A stretch of 64,000 nucleotides of DNA from Gemmiger sp. An50 (lineage in GTDB: Bacteria > Bacillota > Clostridia > Oscillospirales > Ruminococcaceae), in the NCBI RefSeq assembly GCF_002161595.1, contig NZ_NFID01000020.1:16317-80316 (forward strand). Reading direction: 5' to 3'. The notes under the pieces are model-generated. The model did no database searches, had not been told where the DNA came from, and was given only the letters and a program-made list of their open reading frames with translations. Positions 25,611 through 34,632 of this stretch are shown piece by piece. Each line of letters starts with the position of its first letter. The stretch's first letter is position 1. A program made the translations under genes and the position numbers.

Positions 25611-26789
25611 TTAATGGGGGATGGAGGCGTAGCTGCTCTCCACCGTGATGACGCAGAAATAATCCGGGCGGCTGCTGCGCACCGCCTGCTTGATGGACTG
25701 CTTCAGGTCGGCCTCGTCCATCTCAAAGTCCGCGGGGGTCACGCAGTCGAAGATCAGGTTGGTGTGGGTGGGGCCCGCCACCATGCGCAGGTCGTGGATG
25801 CTCAGCGCCGGGTCGATCTCCTTCACCAGCTCACCCAGCCAGTGGCGGGCGTCGTTCACCTTTTCGTCGCTGGTGATGATGGGGTCGAAGTGGATGACCA
25901 CATGCAGGTGGTCATTGTCCCAGAAGTCCCGCTCGATGTTGTCGATCACGTCGTGGCTTTCCATCACGTCGTCCTCGGCGGCCATCTCCACGTGGACGCT
26001 GGCGAACTGGCGGCCGGGGCCGTAGTCGTGCACCATCAGATCGTGGGTACCCAGCACGCCCGGGTAGCTCATCACCTTGTCGTGGATGTAATGCACCAGC
26101 GCCTCGTCCGGGGCCTGGCCCAGCAGGGGGTCCAGGGTGTCCTTGATCAGGCCCGCGCCGCTGTACAGGATGAACACCGCCACCGCAAGGCCCATCCAGC
26201 CGTCCAGCTCCAGCGGAGTGAACCGGCTGATCAGGGTGGCCAGCAGCACCGCGCCGGTGCTGAGCACGTCGTTGCGGCTGTCCGCCGCGGTGGCCTGCAA
26301 CGTGGAGGAGTCGATCAGCTTGCCGATGTGGGTGTTGAACACGGCCATCCACAGCTTTACCAGGATGGATGCCGCCAGCACCGCCACCGACAGCCAGCTG
26401 AACACCACCGGAGTGGGGTGCAGAATTTTGTCCAAGCTGTTCTTGGCCAGCTCCACGCCGATGACCAGCACCATCACCGCCACCGCCAGACCCGCCAGAT
26501 ATTCAAACCGGGCATGGCCGTAGGGGTGGCCCTCGTCGGCGGGCTTTTCCGCCAGCTTGAAGCCGATCAGGCTCACAATGTTGGACGACGCGTCGGACAG
26601 GTTGTTGATGGCGTCCGCCGCAATGGCGATGCTGCCGAACACGGTGCCCGCGATGAACTTGCCCGCGAACAGGGCCAGGTTGCAGCAGATGCCCACAATC
26701 CCGGCCATACGGCCGTAGGCGCCGCGCACGGCGGGGTCGCGGGTGTTCTCATGGTTTTTCACAAAAAGCCGGATCAGGGCTTTGGTCAC
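25611..26789 (-). CDS. cation diffusion facilitator (CDF) family transporter
   Basis: The ~392-residue protein exports divalent metals (Zn, Co, Fe, Mn or Cd) against protons. It has six membrane helices, the site motif ADAINNLSDASSN in TM2, HPYGHARFEY after it, SDRN-like ADSRNDVLSTG in TM5, and a C-terminal cytosolic domain with a His-rich stretch. The GTG at 26789 is favoured because GAGGAAGG precedes it and homologues begin with TKALIRLF; an ATG at 26825 in the same frame lacks a good site. The metal cannot be named. Confidence 0.92.
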   Translation of the reverse strand: MTKALIRLFVKNHENTRDPAVRGAYGRMAGIVGICCNLALFAGKFIAGTVFGSIAIAADAINNLSDASSNIVSLIGFKLAEKPADEGHPYGHARFEYLAGLAVAVMVLVIGVELAKNSLDKILHPTPVVFSWLSVAVLAASILVKLWMAVFNTHIGKLIDSSTLQATAADSRNDVLSTGAVLLATLISRFTPLELDGWMGLAVAVFILYSGAGLIKDTLDPLLGQAPDEALVHYIHDKVMSYPGVLGTHDLMVHDYGPGRQFASVHVEMAAEDDVMESHDVIDNIERDFWDNDHLHVVIHFDPIITSDEKVNDARHWLGELVKEIDPALSIHDLRMVAGPTHTNLIFDCVTPADFEMDEADLKQSIKQAVRSSRPDYFCVITVESSYASIPH

Positions 26790-26858
26790 GTTGAATCCTT
26801 CCTCTCTTTGGGCGAACCGAACCAAATCATTCGATTCACCGCTTTATTATAGCATAGC

Positions 26859-26892
26859 AAAAGCCCGTTTACCAGAGGGAAACCGGGCTTTT
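26859..26892. terminator. terminator after DUF896 gene
   Basis: AAAAGCCCG-TTTACC pairs imperfectly with GAAACCGGGCTTTT. On the minus strand it ends in a T run. Confidence 0.8.
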
Positions 26893-26913
26893 CGCGGCAT
26901 ACCGCGGGTTTTG

Positions 26914-27132
26914 TCAGTTCTTCGGTTTTTTCAGGTCGGACACCGGGCGGCGCACGCCCTTGTCGTCGATGTAGTCGGCGTTGTCCAGCTGGCTGCGCAG
27001 GCTCTGCTTCATCTCGTCGATGTACTCCCGGCGCAGGGCGGCCTGCTCGGCCTTTTCGGCTTCGGTGAGGCCTTCCTCGGTGCGGGATTTTTTGGCCAGC
27101 TCGTTGATGCGGGCGATCTTTTCCTTGGTCAT
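26914..27132 (-). CDS. DUF896 (YnzC-type) small protein
   Basis: The 72-residue protein (MTKEKIARINELAKKSRTEE...LTEAEKAEQAALRREYID) is a clear DUF896/UPF0291 member. B. subtilis YnzC is a small helical-hairpin protein in an SOS-linked operon, but no general function is established. It is monocistronic: a promoter at 27358, a palindromic repeat as leader, and a terminator. GACCAAGGAAAAG is in the coding start; the upstream ribosome site is weak (AAAGTGAGAC). Confidence 0.93.
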   Translation of the reverse strand: MTKEKIARINELAKKSRTEEGLTEAEKAEQAALRREYIDEMKQSLRSQLDNADYIDDKGVRRPVSDLKKPKN

Positions 27133-27176
27133 ATTCTATGTCTCACTTTCTGTGTTCATTGCTTTTGGATATAAAC

Positions 27177-27349
27177 GGCAATACCGCACAATTCCAGATG
27201 GTGGAGCACGCCGGAAAATTTTTTGTGATATGAACCAAAAAGCACAGCCAAGCCTTGGGTGGCTTGGCGAGCATTTTTGGAAAATAGCACGGAAAATTTT
27301 GGCGTGATACGCCGCCTGAGCCGTTCGGCGTGAATTGTGTGGTGTTGCC
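27177..27349. repeat. palindromic repeat element, copy 5 (fills a 5' leader)
   Basis: A full copy with ends GGCAATACCGCACAATTC and GAATTGTGTGGTGTTGCC starts almost exactly at the predicted transcription start of the DUF896 gene and ends 45 bp before its start codon. Confidence 0.95.
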
Positions 27350-27357
27350 TAGGGGTT

Positions 27358-27386
27358 ATTGTAGCAGATTTTACCGCAAAACGCAA
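27358..27386 (-). promoter_or_regulatory. promoter of DUF896 gene
   Basis: On the minus strand, TTGCGT, a 17-bp spacer and TACAAT (27358-27363) are seen. The predicted start, near 27350, coincides with the edge of repeat copy 5. Confidence 0.55.
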
Positions 27387-27418
27387 AGTCAGCCCGGCAT
27401 TTCTGCCGGGCTGACTTT
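27385..27418. terminator. strong terminator downstream of 6S-like RNA candidate
   Basis: AAAGTCAGCCCGGCA pairs perfectly with TGCCGGGCTGACTTT around a TTTC loop. Confidence 0.9.
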
Positions 27419-27605
27419 GCAACAGCGATTATAAGGAAGCTTTCCTTTACAGAGGAAAACGGAGATGGTTGTCTGGTCCCGGCTCGGCACTGCAATGCCT
27501 CGCATCGCCGGGCGCCAGTGTAAGTGCGCAGCGGGCAGCAATTCGGCCCTGGCCGCCCTGCCGCAGCAGTAATACCGGGTTTTGAAAGACGATTGTCTTT
27601 CCTTC
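27419..27605 (-). ncRNA. ssrS: structured RNA candidate, 6S RNA-like rod
   Basis: The ~190-nt gene-free stretch folds, by eye, into a long rod. An outer region pairs GAAGGAAAGAC with GTTTTCCTC. An inner stem joins ACCCGG to CCGGGACC. The distal arm is GC-rich (GCTGCGGCAGGGCGGCC with the CTGCCCGCTGC side). Between inner stem and distal arm is an open bubble whose 3' side can form its own hairpin. This is the general plan of 6S RNA, and length and terminator position fit. A -10 like GATAAT lies just upstream. No primary-sequence signature was recognised, so the identity is tentative. Confidence 0.35.
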
Positions 27606-27779
27606 GGTCTACGCTTATTATCTTACAGGCAAATTGTGGATAAATCGTGATAGGCCTATAAACATTCTGCGAAAACCGTGAAACGCGGGGCCTGCACTGG
27701 CGCGGCGGGGCAAAACGTGATACAATAAGCGCCAAAGGGCCGCTTCTCCAAAAGGCCCGCAATCAAAGGAGATTTTCCC

Positions 27780-28421
27780 ATGGCAAACCGCCCCAACTAC
27801 CCCAAAATGATGGAACAGGTACTGCTGAGCCTGGGCGAAAGCCGCCCCCGCCTTTTGCTGCACGCCTGCTGCGCCCCCTGCTCCAGCGCCGTGCTGGAGA
27901 TGCTGTGCGGCTTTTTCGATATCACGATTCTTTATTATAACCCGAATATCTGGCCCGCATCCGAGTACCGCCGCCGGGCGGACGAATTGCACCAGTTCGT
28001 GAAGCAGGCGAATCTGCCGGGCATCACCCTGGCGGAAGAGGGCTACGACCAGAGCGAGTTTTACACCGCCGTAGCCGGGTTGGAAGCAGAGCCCGAGCGG
28101 GGCGGCCGCTGCACCGTGTGCTATCGGCTGCGGATGGAGCACGCGGCCCAATACGCCGCCGCGCATGGCTTTGACTGGTTCTGCTCCACCCTCTCGATCA
28201 GCCCCCGCAAGGACGCGGAGAAGATCAACGCCATCGGCCGGGAGCTGGAAAAAAAATACGGCGTGCGCCACCTGCCCAACGAGTTCAAGCGCAAGGAGGG
28301 CCACAAGCGCAGCCTGGAGCTTTCGGCCCAGTACGGCCTTTACCGGCAGGATTGGTGCGGCTGCGAATTCTCGGCCCGGGGCAGCGCCCCGAAGCCGGAG
28401 GAAGCGGCCCCCGCAAAATGA
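27780..28421 (+). CDS. queH: epoxyqueuosine reductase QueH
   Basis: The 213-residue protein performs the last step of queuosine tRNA modification, reducing epoxyqueuosine, with an Fe-S cluster and a second metal. The diagnostic cysteines are HACCAPCSS (C30, C31, C34), GRCTVCYRLR and the late DWCGCEFS; TLSISPRKDAEKIN is also conserved. The start has AAAGGAGA upstream, and a TACAAT -10 lies near 27720. No other queuosine genes or preQ1 riboswitch are in the window. The last ~20 residues are a Pro/Ala-rich tail. Confidence 0.95.
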   Translation: MANRPNYPKMMEQVLLSLGESRPRLLLHACCAPCSSAVLEMLCGFFDITILYYNPNIWPASEYRRRADELHQFVKQANLPGITLAEEGYDQSEFYTAVAGLEAEPERGGRCTVCYRLRMEHAAQYAAAHGFDWFCSTLSISPRKDAEKINAIGRELEKKYGVRHLPNEFKRKEGHKRSLELSAQYGLYRQDWCGCEFSARGSAPKPEEAAPAK

Positions 28422-28433
28422 TTTTTAGATACT

Positions 28434-28472
28434 GCCCCGCGCTCGCCCAACGGCTGCGCGGGGCTTTTTTGT
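28434..28472 (+). terminator. terminator after queH
   Basis: GCCCCGCGC pairs with GCGCGGGGC, followed by TTTTTT. Confidence 0.9.
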
Positions 28473-28599
28473 ATCCTCCTTTCCCACCGCGAAAAGCCCG
28501 GCCAAAGCCCGATTTTGACCCGGAAAGCCCGGATTTTTTTGCGTTTTGACCCTTGGCAAGCCCGGTTCATCCTGTGCTATTCTGTATACTGAGAAGATC

Positions 28600-28682
28600 A
28601 GGCGGAGCCGGTGCAGGCCCCGCCTTTTTTAGAGCCGTCATCCGGCGCGCCATGCAAACGCGCGCCGGGGGGCGGTTTTTGT
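28600..28682 (+). terminator. two terminator-like hairpins in the leader of the replication-like gene
   Basis: GGCGG-A-GCC/GGC-C-CCGCC followed by TTTTTT (28600-28630), then CCGGCGCG/CGCGCCGG followed by GGCGGTTTTTG (28642-28682). Both lie between a possible -10 (TATACT, 28585-28590) and the start codon at 28721. Confidence 0.55.
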
Positions 28683-28720
28683 TTTCCCGGTTTATCTCTG
28701 AGCAAAAAGGAGGGTCACAC

Positions 28721-29638
28721 ATGCGTTATTCCTTTGATACCGAAGCCGCCGCCCGCTACGGCGTGGAGGAGGCCATTCTTTTGGATCACATCCGGTTCTG
28801 GTGCGAAAAAAACCGATCCAATCCCGACTGCCAGCAGCAGGGCCGCTGCTGGATGTACGCCAGCGCCGCCCGGCTGGCCGAGCATTTCCCCTTTTGGAGC
28901 GTGCCGAAAATCCGCCGCCTGCTGAAAAGTCTGGTGCGGCAGGGTGCGCTTTTGGAGGGCCGCTTCGGCCGGTTTGCCTTTGACCGCACCTTGTGGTATG
29001 CAGTCAGCGAATCCGTTCTTTCCATGTTTCAAAATCGTCACTTGCAAGAAACGAATCCGCAACATTCAAGTGATGAATCCGCAAGAGCTATAAAAGATAC
29101 CCAAAAAGATATCCAAGAAGATTCCCAACACACATACACCGCCTGCGGCGGGCGTGCGTTTTCTCCCTCTTCTGAGAAATTGGGGAGCGCTGCACCGAAA
29201 GCAGAGCCAAAACCCGAACACGTTCAGTCCAAACTGGCAATCTCTGCAACACAAACAGTCCCGGCACAAACCGCCCCCCAAACGCCGGATAGCTTCGAGC
29301 GGTTCTGGCAGGCCTATCCCCGCAAGGCGGACAAGCGCGCCGCCCTGCTGGCCTGGAAGGCGCTGCGGCCCAGTGAGAGCCTTGTGAACACCATGCTGAC
29401 AGCTTTGGCCACCCAATCCGAAAGCGCCCCCTGGAAGGAGGCAGGCGGGCGGTATATCCCCCACCCGGCCAAGTGGCTGACCCACCGCCGCTGGGAGGAC
29501 GCTGCCCCCACCGCCCAGGCACAAAAGTACCAGATGCCCGCCTGGCTCCAGCAGACCAGCCGCCCCTTTGACCCAGCCGCCGCCGTGGATATTCTGGCCC
29601 CGCGCCGCCCTCGCCTTCTCAAGCGGCTGGATGCCTGA
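28721..29638 (+). CDS. phage/plasmid-type replication initiation (replisome organiser-like) protein, orphan
   Basis: The 305-residue protein has an N-terminal winged-helix region (AARYGVEEAILLDHIRFWCE...SVPKIRRLLKSLVRQGALL), a low-complexity middle of Gln, Ser, Thr and Pro, and a C-terminal block FERFWQAYPRKADKRAALLAWKAL...GRYIPHPAKWLTHRRWED. The last block is typical of phage replication proteins. AAAAAGGAGG precedes the ATG. No integrase, helicase or other phage gene is nearby, so it is either an isolated remnant or a domesticated gene. The middle is clearly lower in GC than its flanks. Confidence 0.7.
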   Translation: MRYSFDTEAAARYGVEEAILLDHIRFWCEKNRSNPDCQQQGRCWMYASAARLAEHFPFWSVPKIRRLLKSLVRQGALLEGRFGRFAFDRTLWYAVSESVLSMFQNRHLQETNPQHSSDESARAIKDTQKDIQEDSQHTYTACGGRAFSPSSEKLGSAAPKAEPKPEHVQSKLAISATQTVPAQTAPQTPDSFERFWQAYPRKADKRAALLAWKALRPSESLVNTMLTALATQSESAPWKEAGGRYIPHPAKWLTHRRWEDAAPTAQAQKYQMPAWLQQTSRPFDPAAAVDILAPRRPRLLKRLDA

Positions 29639-29667
29639 CCGGCCCACGGCAAAAAATACAGCAAACA

Positions 29668-29694
29668 AGCGAAGCGCATACACGCTTCGCTTTT
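29668..29694. terminator. bidirectional terminator
   Basis: AAGCGAAGCG pairs with CGCTTCGCTT around CATACA, followed by TTTGTTTTG. Confidence 0.85.
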
Positions 29695-29712
29695 GTTTTG
29701 GGCAAAACCGGG

Positions 29713-30858
29713 TTATTTCTTTTCCAGCTCGGCCTTCATTTTAGCAATCTTTTCGTGGATGACCGGCATCAGGGTGCTGGATTCAATGTGCTGCGGGCAA
29801 ATCCCCTCGCACTTGCGGCAGGCGCGGCAGGCGTCGGCCTGCTTTGCCAGGGACGCATATTTCTGCACGGTCACCTCGCGGGTGTCGTTCACGGTCTGGT
29901 TGTAGATCTCGTAGATGCCGGGGATGTCCAGGCCGAAGGGGCAGGGCATGCAGTAGGCGCAGCCGGTGCAGGGCACCAGCGCCATCTTCTGGTATACGCT
30001 GCGGGTGTTAGCCAGCATTTCCAGCTGGGCCTGGCCCAGCATGCCGATGGAGGAGCGGGATGCATATTCCAGATTCTGCTCCACCATCTCTTCGCTGCCC
30101 ATGCCGCTGAGCACCACCGACACCTCCGGGCGGTTCCACAAGAAGTCCAGCGCCCACTCCACCGGGGTGCGGCTGACATCCAGGGTGTTCTTCACCTGCG
30201 GGCTCAGGTTTGCCAGCTTGCCGCCCAGCAGCGGCTCCATGATGACCACGCCCAGACCCTTTTTGTGGGCGGCTTCCAGCCCGCGCAGGGTGGCCTGATT
30301 TTCCACGTCGATGTAGTTCATCTGGATCTGGCAGAAATCCCACCCGTCAAAGCCGTTCAGAATTTCCAGAAAAGCGGCCTCGTTGTCGTGGAAGGAAAAG
30401 CCCAGATAGCGAACCTTCCCTTCCGCGCGGACCTTTTGGGCTTTGGTCAGCAGGTCGAATTTCAGCACCTTGTTTTTCCAGCTGTCCAGGCTGAGGGCAT
30501 GCATCAGGTAAAAGTCGATGTGGTCGGTCTGCAAACGCTCCAGCTGGTTGTTGAGGAAGAAGTCAAAGTCCTCCTCCTTTTCCACCGCATACACCGGCAT
30601 TTTGGTGGCCAGGTTGACCTTTTCCCGGTAGCCGTCCAGCAGGGCCTTGCCCACCAGCGGCTCGCTGGCCTCGTGGTGATAAAAATAGGCGGTGTCGATG
30701 TAGTTCACGCCGCTGTCGATGGCGTGGCGGATCATGCCGATGGCCCGGGTCTCGTCGATGCAGTTGTCGGGCTGCCCTTCCAAAACCGGCATGCGCATGC
30801 AGCCAAAGCCCAGCGCGGAAACTTCCACACCGGTATTTCCCATTTTGCGGTACTGCAT
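29713..30858 (-). CDS. aldo/keto reductase with C-terminal 4Fe-4S ferredoxin-like domain
   Basis: The 381-residue protein has an AKR TIM barrel: MGNTGVEVSALGFGCMRMP at the start, catalytic D and Y in NYIDTAYFYHHEAS, K in LATKMP and H in LMHALSLD. From residue ~280 on it carries two cysteine clusters, CTGCAYCMPCP and CRACRKCEGICP, for [4Fe-4S] binding. Such fusions are common in anaerobes and probably couple NAD(P)H or ferredoxin to carbonyl reduction; the substrate is unknown. GAGAGGAG precedes the ATG at 30858. It is monocistronic. Confidence 0.93.
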   Translation of the reverse strand: MQYRKMGNTGVEVSALGFGCMRMPVLEGQPDNCIDETRAIGMIRHAIDSGVNYIDTAYFYHHEASEPLVGKALLDGYREKVNLATKMPVYAVEKEEDFDFFLNNQLERLQTDHIDFYLMHALSLDSWKNKVLKFDLLTKAQKVRAEGKVRYLGFSFHDNEAAFLEILNGFDGWDFCQIQMNYIDVENQATLRGLEAAHKKGLGVVIMEPLLGGKLANLSPQVKNTLDVSRTPVEWALDFLWNRPEVSVVLSGMGSEEMVEQNLEYASRSSIGMLGQAQLEMLANTRSVYQKMALVPCTGCAYCMPCPFGLDIPGIYEIYNQTVNDTREVTVQKYASLAKQADACRACRKCEGICPQHIESSTLMPVIHEKIAKMKAELEKK

Positions 30859-31050
30859 AGTGAAAAACTCCTCTCGCTTTTCCGTGAAGGCGCAGGCCGG
30901 TCCACGGATGATGGTTTCATACTGTTTATAGCACGAAGCAAAGCGGCTGTCAAAGCGCACCGGCACAAAAAAGGGTGCCGATGAAACCATCAGCACCCTT
31001 TGGCCGGTGTGGCCGGTATACACTTGGGGGGGCTCGCAGCACGGGCCCGC

Positions 31051-34000
31051 TCAGGCCTCGCTGGTGGAGATTCCGTTTTTGTCCACCCAGTAATGCCGCC
31101 ATTTGCCGGTGCTGCGGTCGCTCGGCTCGGCGCTCAGGCAGATTTCCAGTTCCATGGACACCGCATCCTCCGGGGTCGTATGGGTCACCAGCCAGCCTTC
31201 TTCGTCCCGGTAGTCAATGGAAAAATTCTGGTACACGCTCACCTTCCCGGCAAAGGCCCGCACAAATTCCGGGTTGGGGGCCTGACTGTCCCGGTAGTAG
31301 AGGTGCAGGTAGATTTCGTCCTCGGCCAGAGTCACGCCCTCGGGGGGCTGAATTTGCAAAGCCACCAGATCCTGGGTACGGTCATCCAGCTCCAGCGAGC
31401 CCTGGGCGCGCACCCGGCCCTTCGGGGTAGCCCTCGCCGCTCAGCGTTTCGATGGGCATGGGAGTGGGCGTGGGGCTGAGCGTGGACTGGCTGGCCACCC
31501 AGTCCTCATACAGCTGCTCGGCCTCGTCCGCCACCGCCTGATTCGCTTGCCGGGCCGCCTTCTGTACGGCAGCGTCGTTTTTCTGCTGTTCCAGCACCTG
31601 TTCCATGTCCTGCAGCGACTCCTGTACCGCACTCAGATCCTGGCGCAGCTGCTCCAGCTCCTGCTCCCGGGCCTGCCGCTCCTGCTCGGTTGCTGCCTGC
31701 TCCACCCGGCTGGCGCTGATCTGAATCTCCTCTTCCAGCCGGGTCTGGTCTTCCCGCAGCCTCTTGATCACGTTCTCCATCGAAGTCACCAGCGCCTGCT
31801 GGTCGGCCTCTGCGTCGGTGGGCGCTGCATCGGCGTCGCCCAGCCGGAACTGCACCCAGCCGCCCAGCACGGTGTTCTTTGCCTCCATCTTCCAGCTGGA
31901 CCCGGACATGGTTTCGGCGTCCACCGTTGCCTGCTGGCCGGGCTGCCAGCCCTGGCTCACGAAGGCATCCGGCAGACCGGCAGAGGTAACGGTCCAGCTG
32001 CCCCGGCTCTCGTTGTAGCGCAGCAGGCGCAGCTCCCACTCGCCGGATTCGGCGGTTTCGGGGATGGTCACGGTGAGGGGGCCGCCCAGGCTATACTGGA
32101 GGTTCTCCACCAGCGCATCCAGCCGCTGCTGGAATTCCTCCGTCTGCGCCGGTTCCACGTTATAGAACTCATAATCCGCCTGCGGGGCGGCGCTGTCCGG
32201 CTCGGTGGGCACAGCGGTCACCGTGGGCAGCGGCTGGGCCGATGCGGGCAGCCAGATCTTCTGCTCCTCGCGGGTGGTCTTATCCCGCAGCAAAAGCACC
32301 GGCTGAACATTGCCCCGGCCCGCGCCGTTCACGGTGATGGTATCGCCCGGCTGCCAGGTCTGGCCGGTGAACAGGCCCTGCTCGTCGCTCACTATGGTGA
32401 TGTCGGCACCGCTGCGGTTCAGCTTCAGGCGGATGCCCCGCTCGCCCCAGTCAATGCTGGAAAACATGGACGTGCTTCCATTGGCCCAGCCGAAGCGCAG
32501 TTCCACCTCGTTGGGGGAAAGGTCCGCCGGAATGGTGAAGGTGAAGTTCTGCCCCTGCCAGCGGCATCCGGACCACAGCTGCTCCAGTGCCTGCTGGCGC
32601 CTGGTTTCCGCCCGCTCGGAGGCCGGGTATTCGGCGATCAGCTCCGCGTCTGTTCTGGTCCGAATGGTCTGGTGGGCGGTTTGGTCGCCGTAGATGCCGG
32701 TTGCCATCGAGAATACATCATGCACCGCGATGGACGCGTTCTCGGTCAGCACATCCTGGCCGGGCTCATTGGTCAGCCGGGCAATCAGGGTGACCGGGCC
32801 GTCGGTCAGGCAGTCGGCGGGCACAAGATAGCTCTGGCCCGGCTGCCAGTCCTGACTGGTGAACACCTCCGGCAGGCCCTGTGTGAGGGGCTCGCCCTCG
32901 CCGCCGTCCAGCCGCCAGAGAGTGAGATGCCAGTCCTCCCCGGTCCAGCCCGCGGCAACGGGGATGGTGAACCGGATGCCGCCCTCCGCCGACTGCAGGC
33001 TGCCCACCAGCTGCTGCAGCACATCGTCCTGTATCGACTCGACGGCAGACTCCGGGGCATTGTATTCGGGGGGCTCCTCCGGCTGTGCCGAGAGCTCGCC
33101 GCTCCGCCAGTCGTACCAGACCGAGTCGCCGTTCGACTGGTAGAGATGCACCTCCAGCAGCTGCACGGTGTCGTCAGCGGTGGGGCGGGCGTAGTCTCCC
33201 ATGCTGCCGTCCGCAAATTGGGCGATCACCTGAATGGGCTGCCGGTAGGACAGCCGCCCCTCGTAGTACAGGGTGTTTTCGGCGGTGTTTCCCCGGCTGC
33301 TGTTCCAGTAATAGAGCTTGAACCAGCCCTGACCGTCCCGCAGGCTCTCGCCCTCGGGGGCCGCGCTGGCCTGCACCAGAATGATCTCCTGGGTGCCGCT
33401 CTCCTGCTGCCAGCTCACCCGGCGGCGCACGGTTTCCCCCTCGCCGATCAGCTCGTCGGCGCTGGCGATGGTCTTTTCCCTCGCCCCGGTGAAGGTGCAG
33501 GCGGTGAGCAGCACCACGCCCGCCAGCGTCAGGCCGATGGCGGCTCGCCGGGGCTTTTTCGCGGTGACAATGGCCTTTAACCGCTGCTGCATGGAATGAG
33601 CGGTGCCGCTCATGGAGGTGGCGGCCAGCAGCGCCGTGCCCGGCGCGCGCCGGGGGATCAGCTCCACCAGGCAGCGGCCGTAGTCCCGCCGCCGGGCTTC
33701 TTCCATGGACAGGGTGACCGCCTCGTCGCAGGCCAGCTCACAGTCCCGTTTGGAGACCGCCGCCGCCCACCAGACCAGCGGGTCGAACCAGTACGCCGCC
33801 AGTACAAAGCAGCGCAGCGCGCCCCAGATGTGGTCCCTGTGGCGGTAGTGGGTGGTTTCGTGGGCCAGCACGAACTCCAGCCGGTCGGGGCTTTGCAGCG
33901 CCGCCGGGTTCAGATAGATGGCCGGATGGACCAGACCGTGCAGGCAGGGGCTGGCCAGGTCCTCGCAGAGGTAGACCGTCCGCCCGCCGGTGGCCGCCGG

Positions 34001-34516
34001 GTCGATTTCCAGCAAGCGGCGGGACCGGCGCAGCCGCAGCGCAAACCGCAGGTTTGCCCAGAGCAGCGCCCCGCCGGTGAGCAGCGCGCCCACCGCCCAG
34101 ATGACCGGCAGCAGCGCCGCCGGGTTCAGCGACCATTCCGGGTGCTGTGGGGCGAGTGCAGCGGTATCCGAACCGCCGCCGGAAAGGCCCACCTGGGTGC
34201 CGCCGGTTTCGGCGGGCTGGGCAAGGTCCGTTTCCGGGGCGGTATCGGTTTCATTTTGCATAACCGTATCCACCGGGGCGGGCAGTGCTTCGCCCCGCTC
34301 CGGCTGTGCCGAAGCCATCAGGCTGACCTGCGCGGTATCGGGCAAAGCGTTCAGCACGCTGGCCCGGCTCTGGGGCAGGCTCACCGGCAGCAGCAGCCGC
34401 AGCAGCACCAGCCCCCACAGGGCATACTGCATCCGGCGGCTGATGCGCCCGGCCAGCAGCGCCCGCGTCGCCAGCACGGCCAGAATCAGCAGGCTGGAGG
34501 TAATGAGCAGTTCCAT
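31051..34516 (-). pseudogene. M56 (BlaR1-like) metallopeptidase sensor, second of a tandem pair, frameshifted near the 3' end
   Basis: Reading from MELLITSSLLILAVLATRALLAG, ~1044 residues are open to a stop at 31382. The first ~330 residues hold four membrane helices and the M56 zinc site HETTH with ELACDEAV. Next come a hydrophobic LLTACTFTGA segment and a long exported region of repeated beta domains (each with GQSYLVP- or PGQQATVD-like turns), ending in a Glu/Gln coiled coil and a TPTPMP linker. At about 31400-31415 the frame shifts by +1. The +1 frame continues smoothly (RVRAQGSLELDDRTQDLVAL) to a stop at 31051, adding ~115 residues of another beta domain. It may be a real mutation or a one-base G-run error. 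Confidence 0.75.
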
Positions 34517-34536
34517 CTTGTTCCCCTCTTTCTTTC

Positions 34537-34631
34537 GGCAACACCGCATCCTTCACATTTCACGGCTCAGGCGGCGTATCGCGCCAAACTTTTCCGGCGC
34601 GATACGCCACCGGGAATTGTGCGGCATTGCC
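34537..34631. repeat. palindromic repeat element, internally deleted copy 6
   Basis: This 95-bp version keeps the ends GGCAACACCGCA and TGTGCGGCATTGCC and the GGCTCAGGCGGCGTATCGCG arm, which pairs with CGCGATACGCC, but lacks the middle ~75 bp. It lies between the stop of the first M56 gene and the start of the second, 21 bp before the latter. Confidence 0.9.
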
Positions 34632-34632
34632 T

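Noticed and set aside
27349..27762. Minus-strand frame of 137 codons over the 6S-like region
   Set aside because: It has no ribosome site and no family, and crosses a perfect terminator stem.
28721..29638. Prophage or integrated plasmid around the replication-like gene
   Set aside because: Flanking genes are housekeeping (queH, aldo/keto reductase). No integrase, terminase or att-like repeats were seen.
31547..33580. Long plus-strand open frame (677 codons) opposite the second M56 gene
   Set aside because: Same composition artefact; the minus-strand frame carries recognisable domains.
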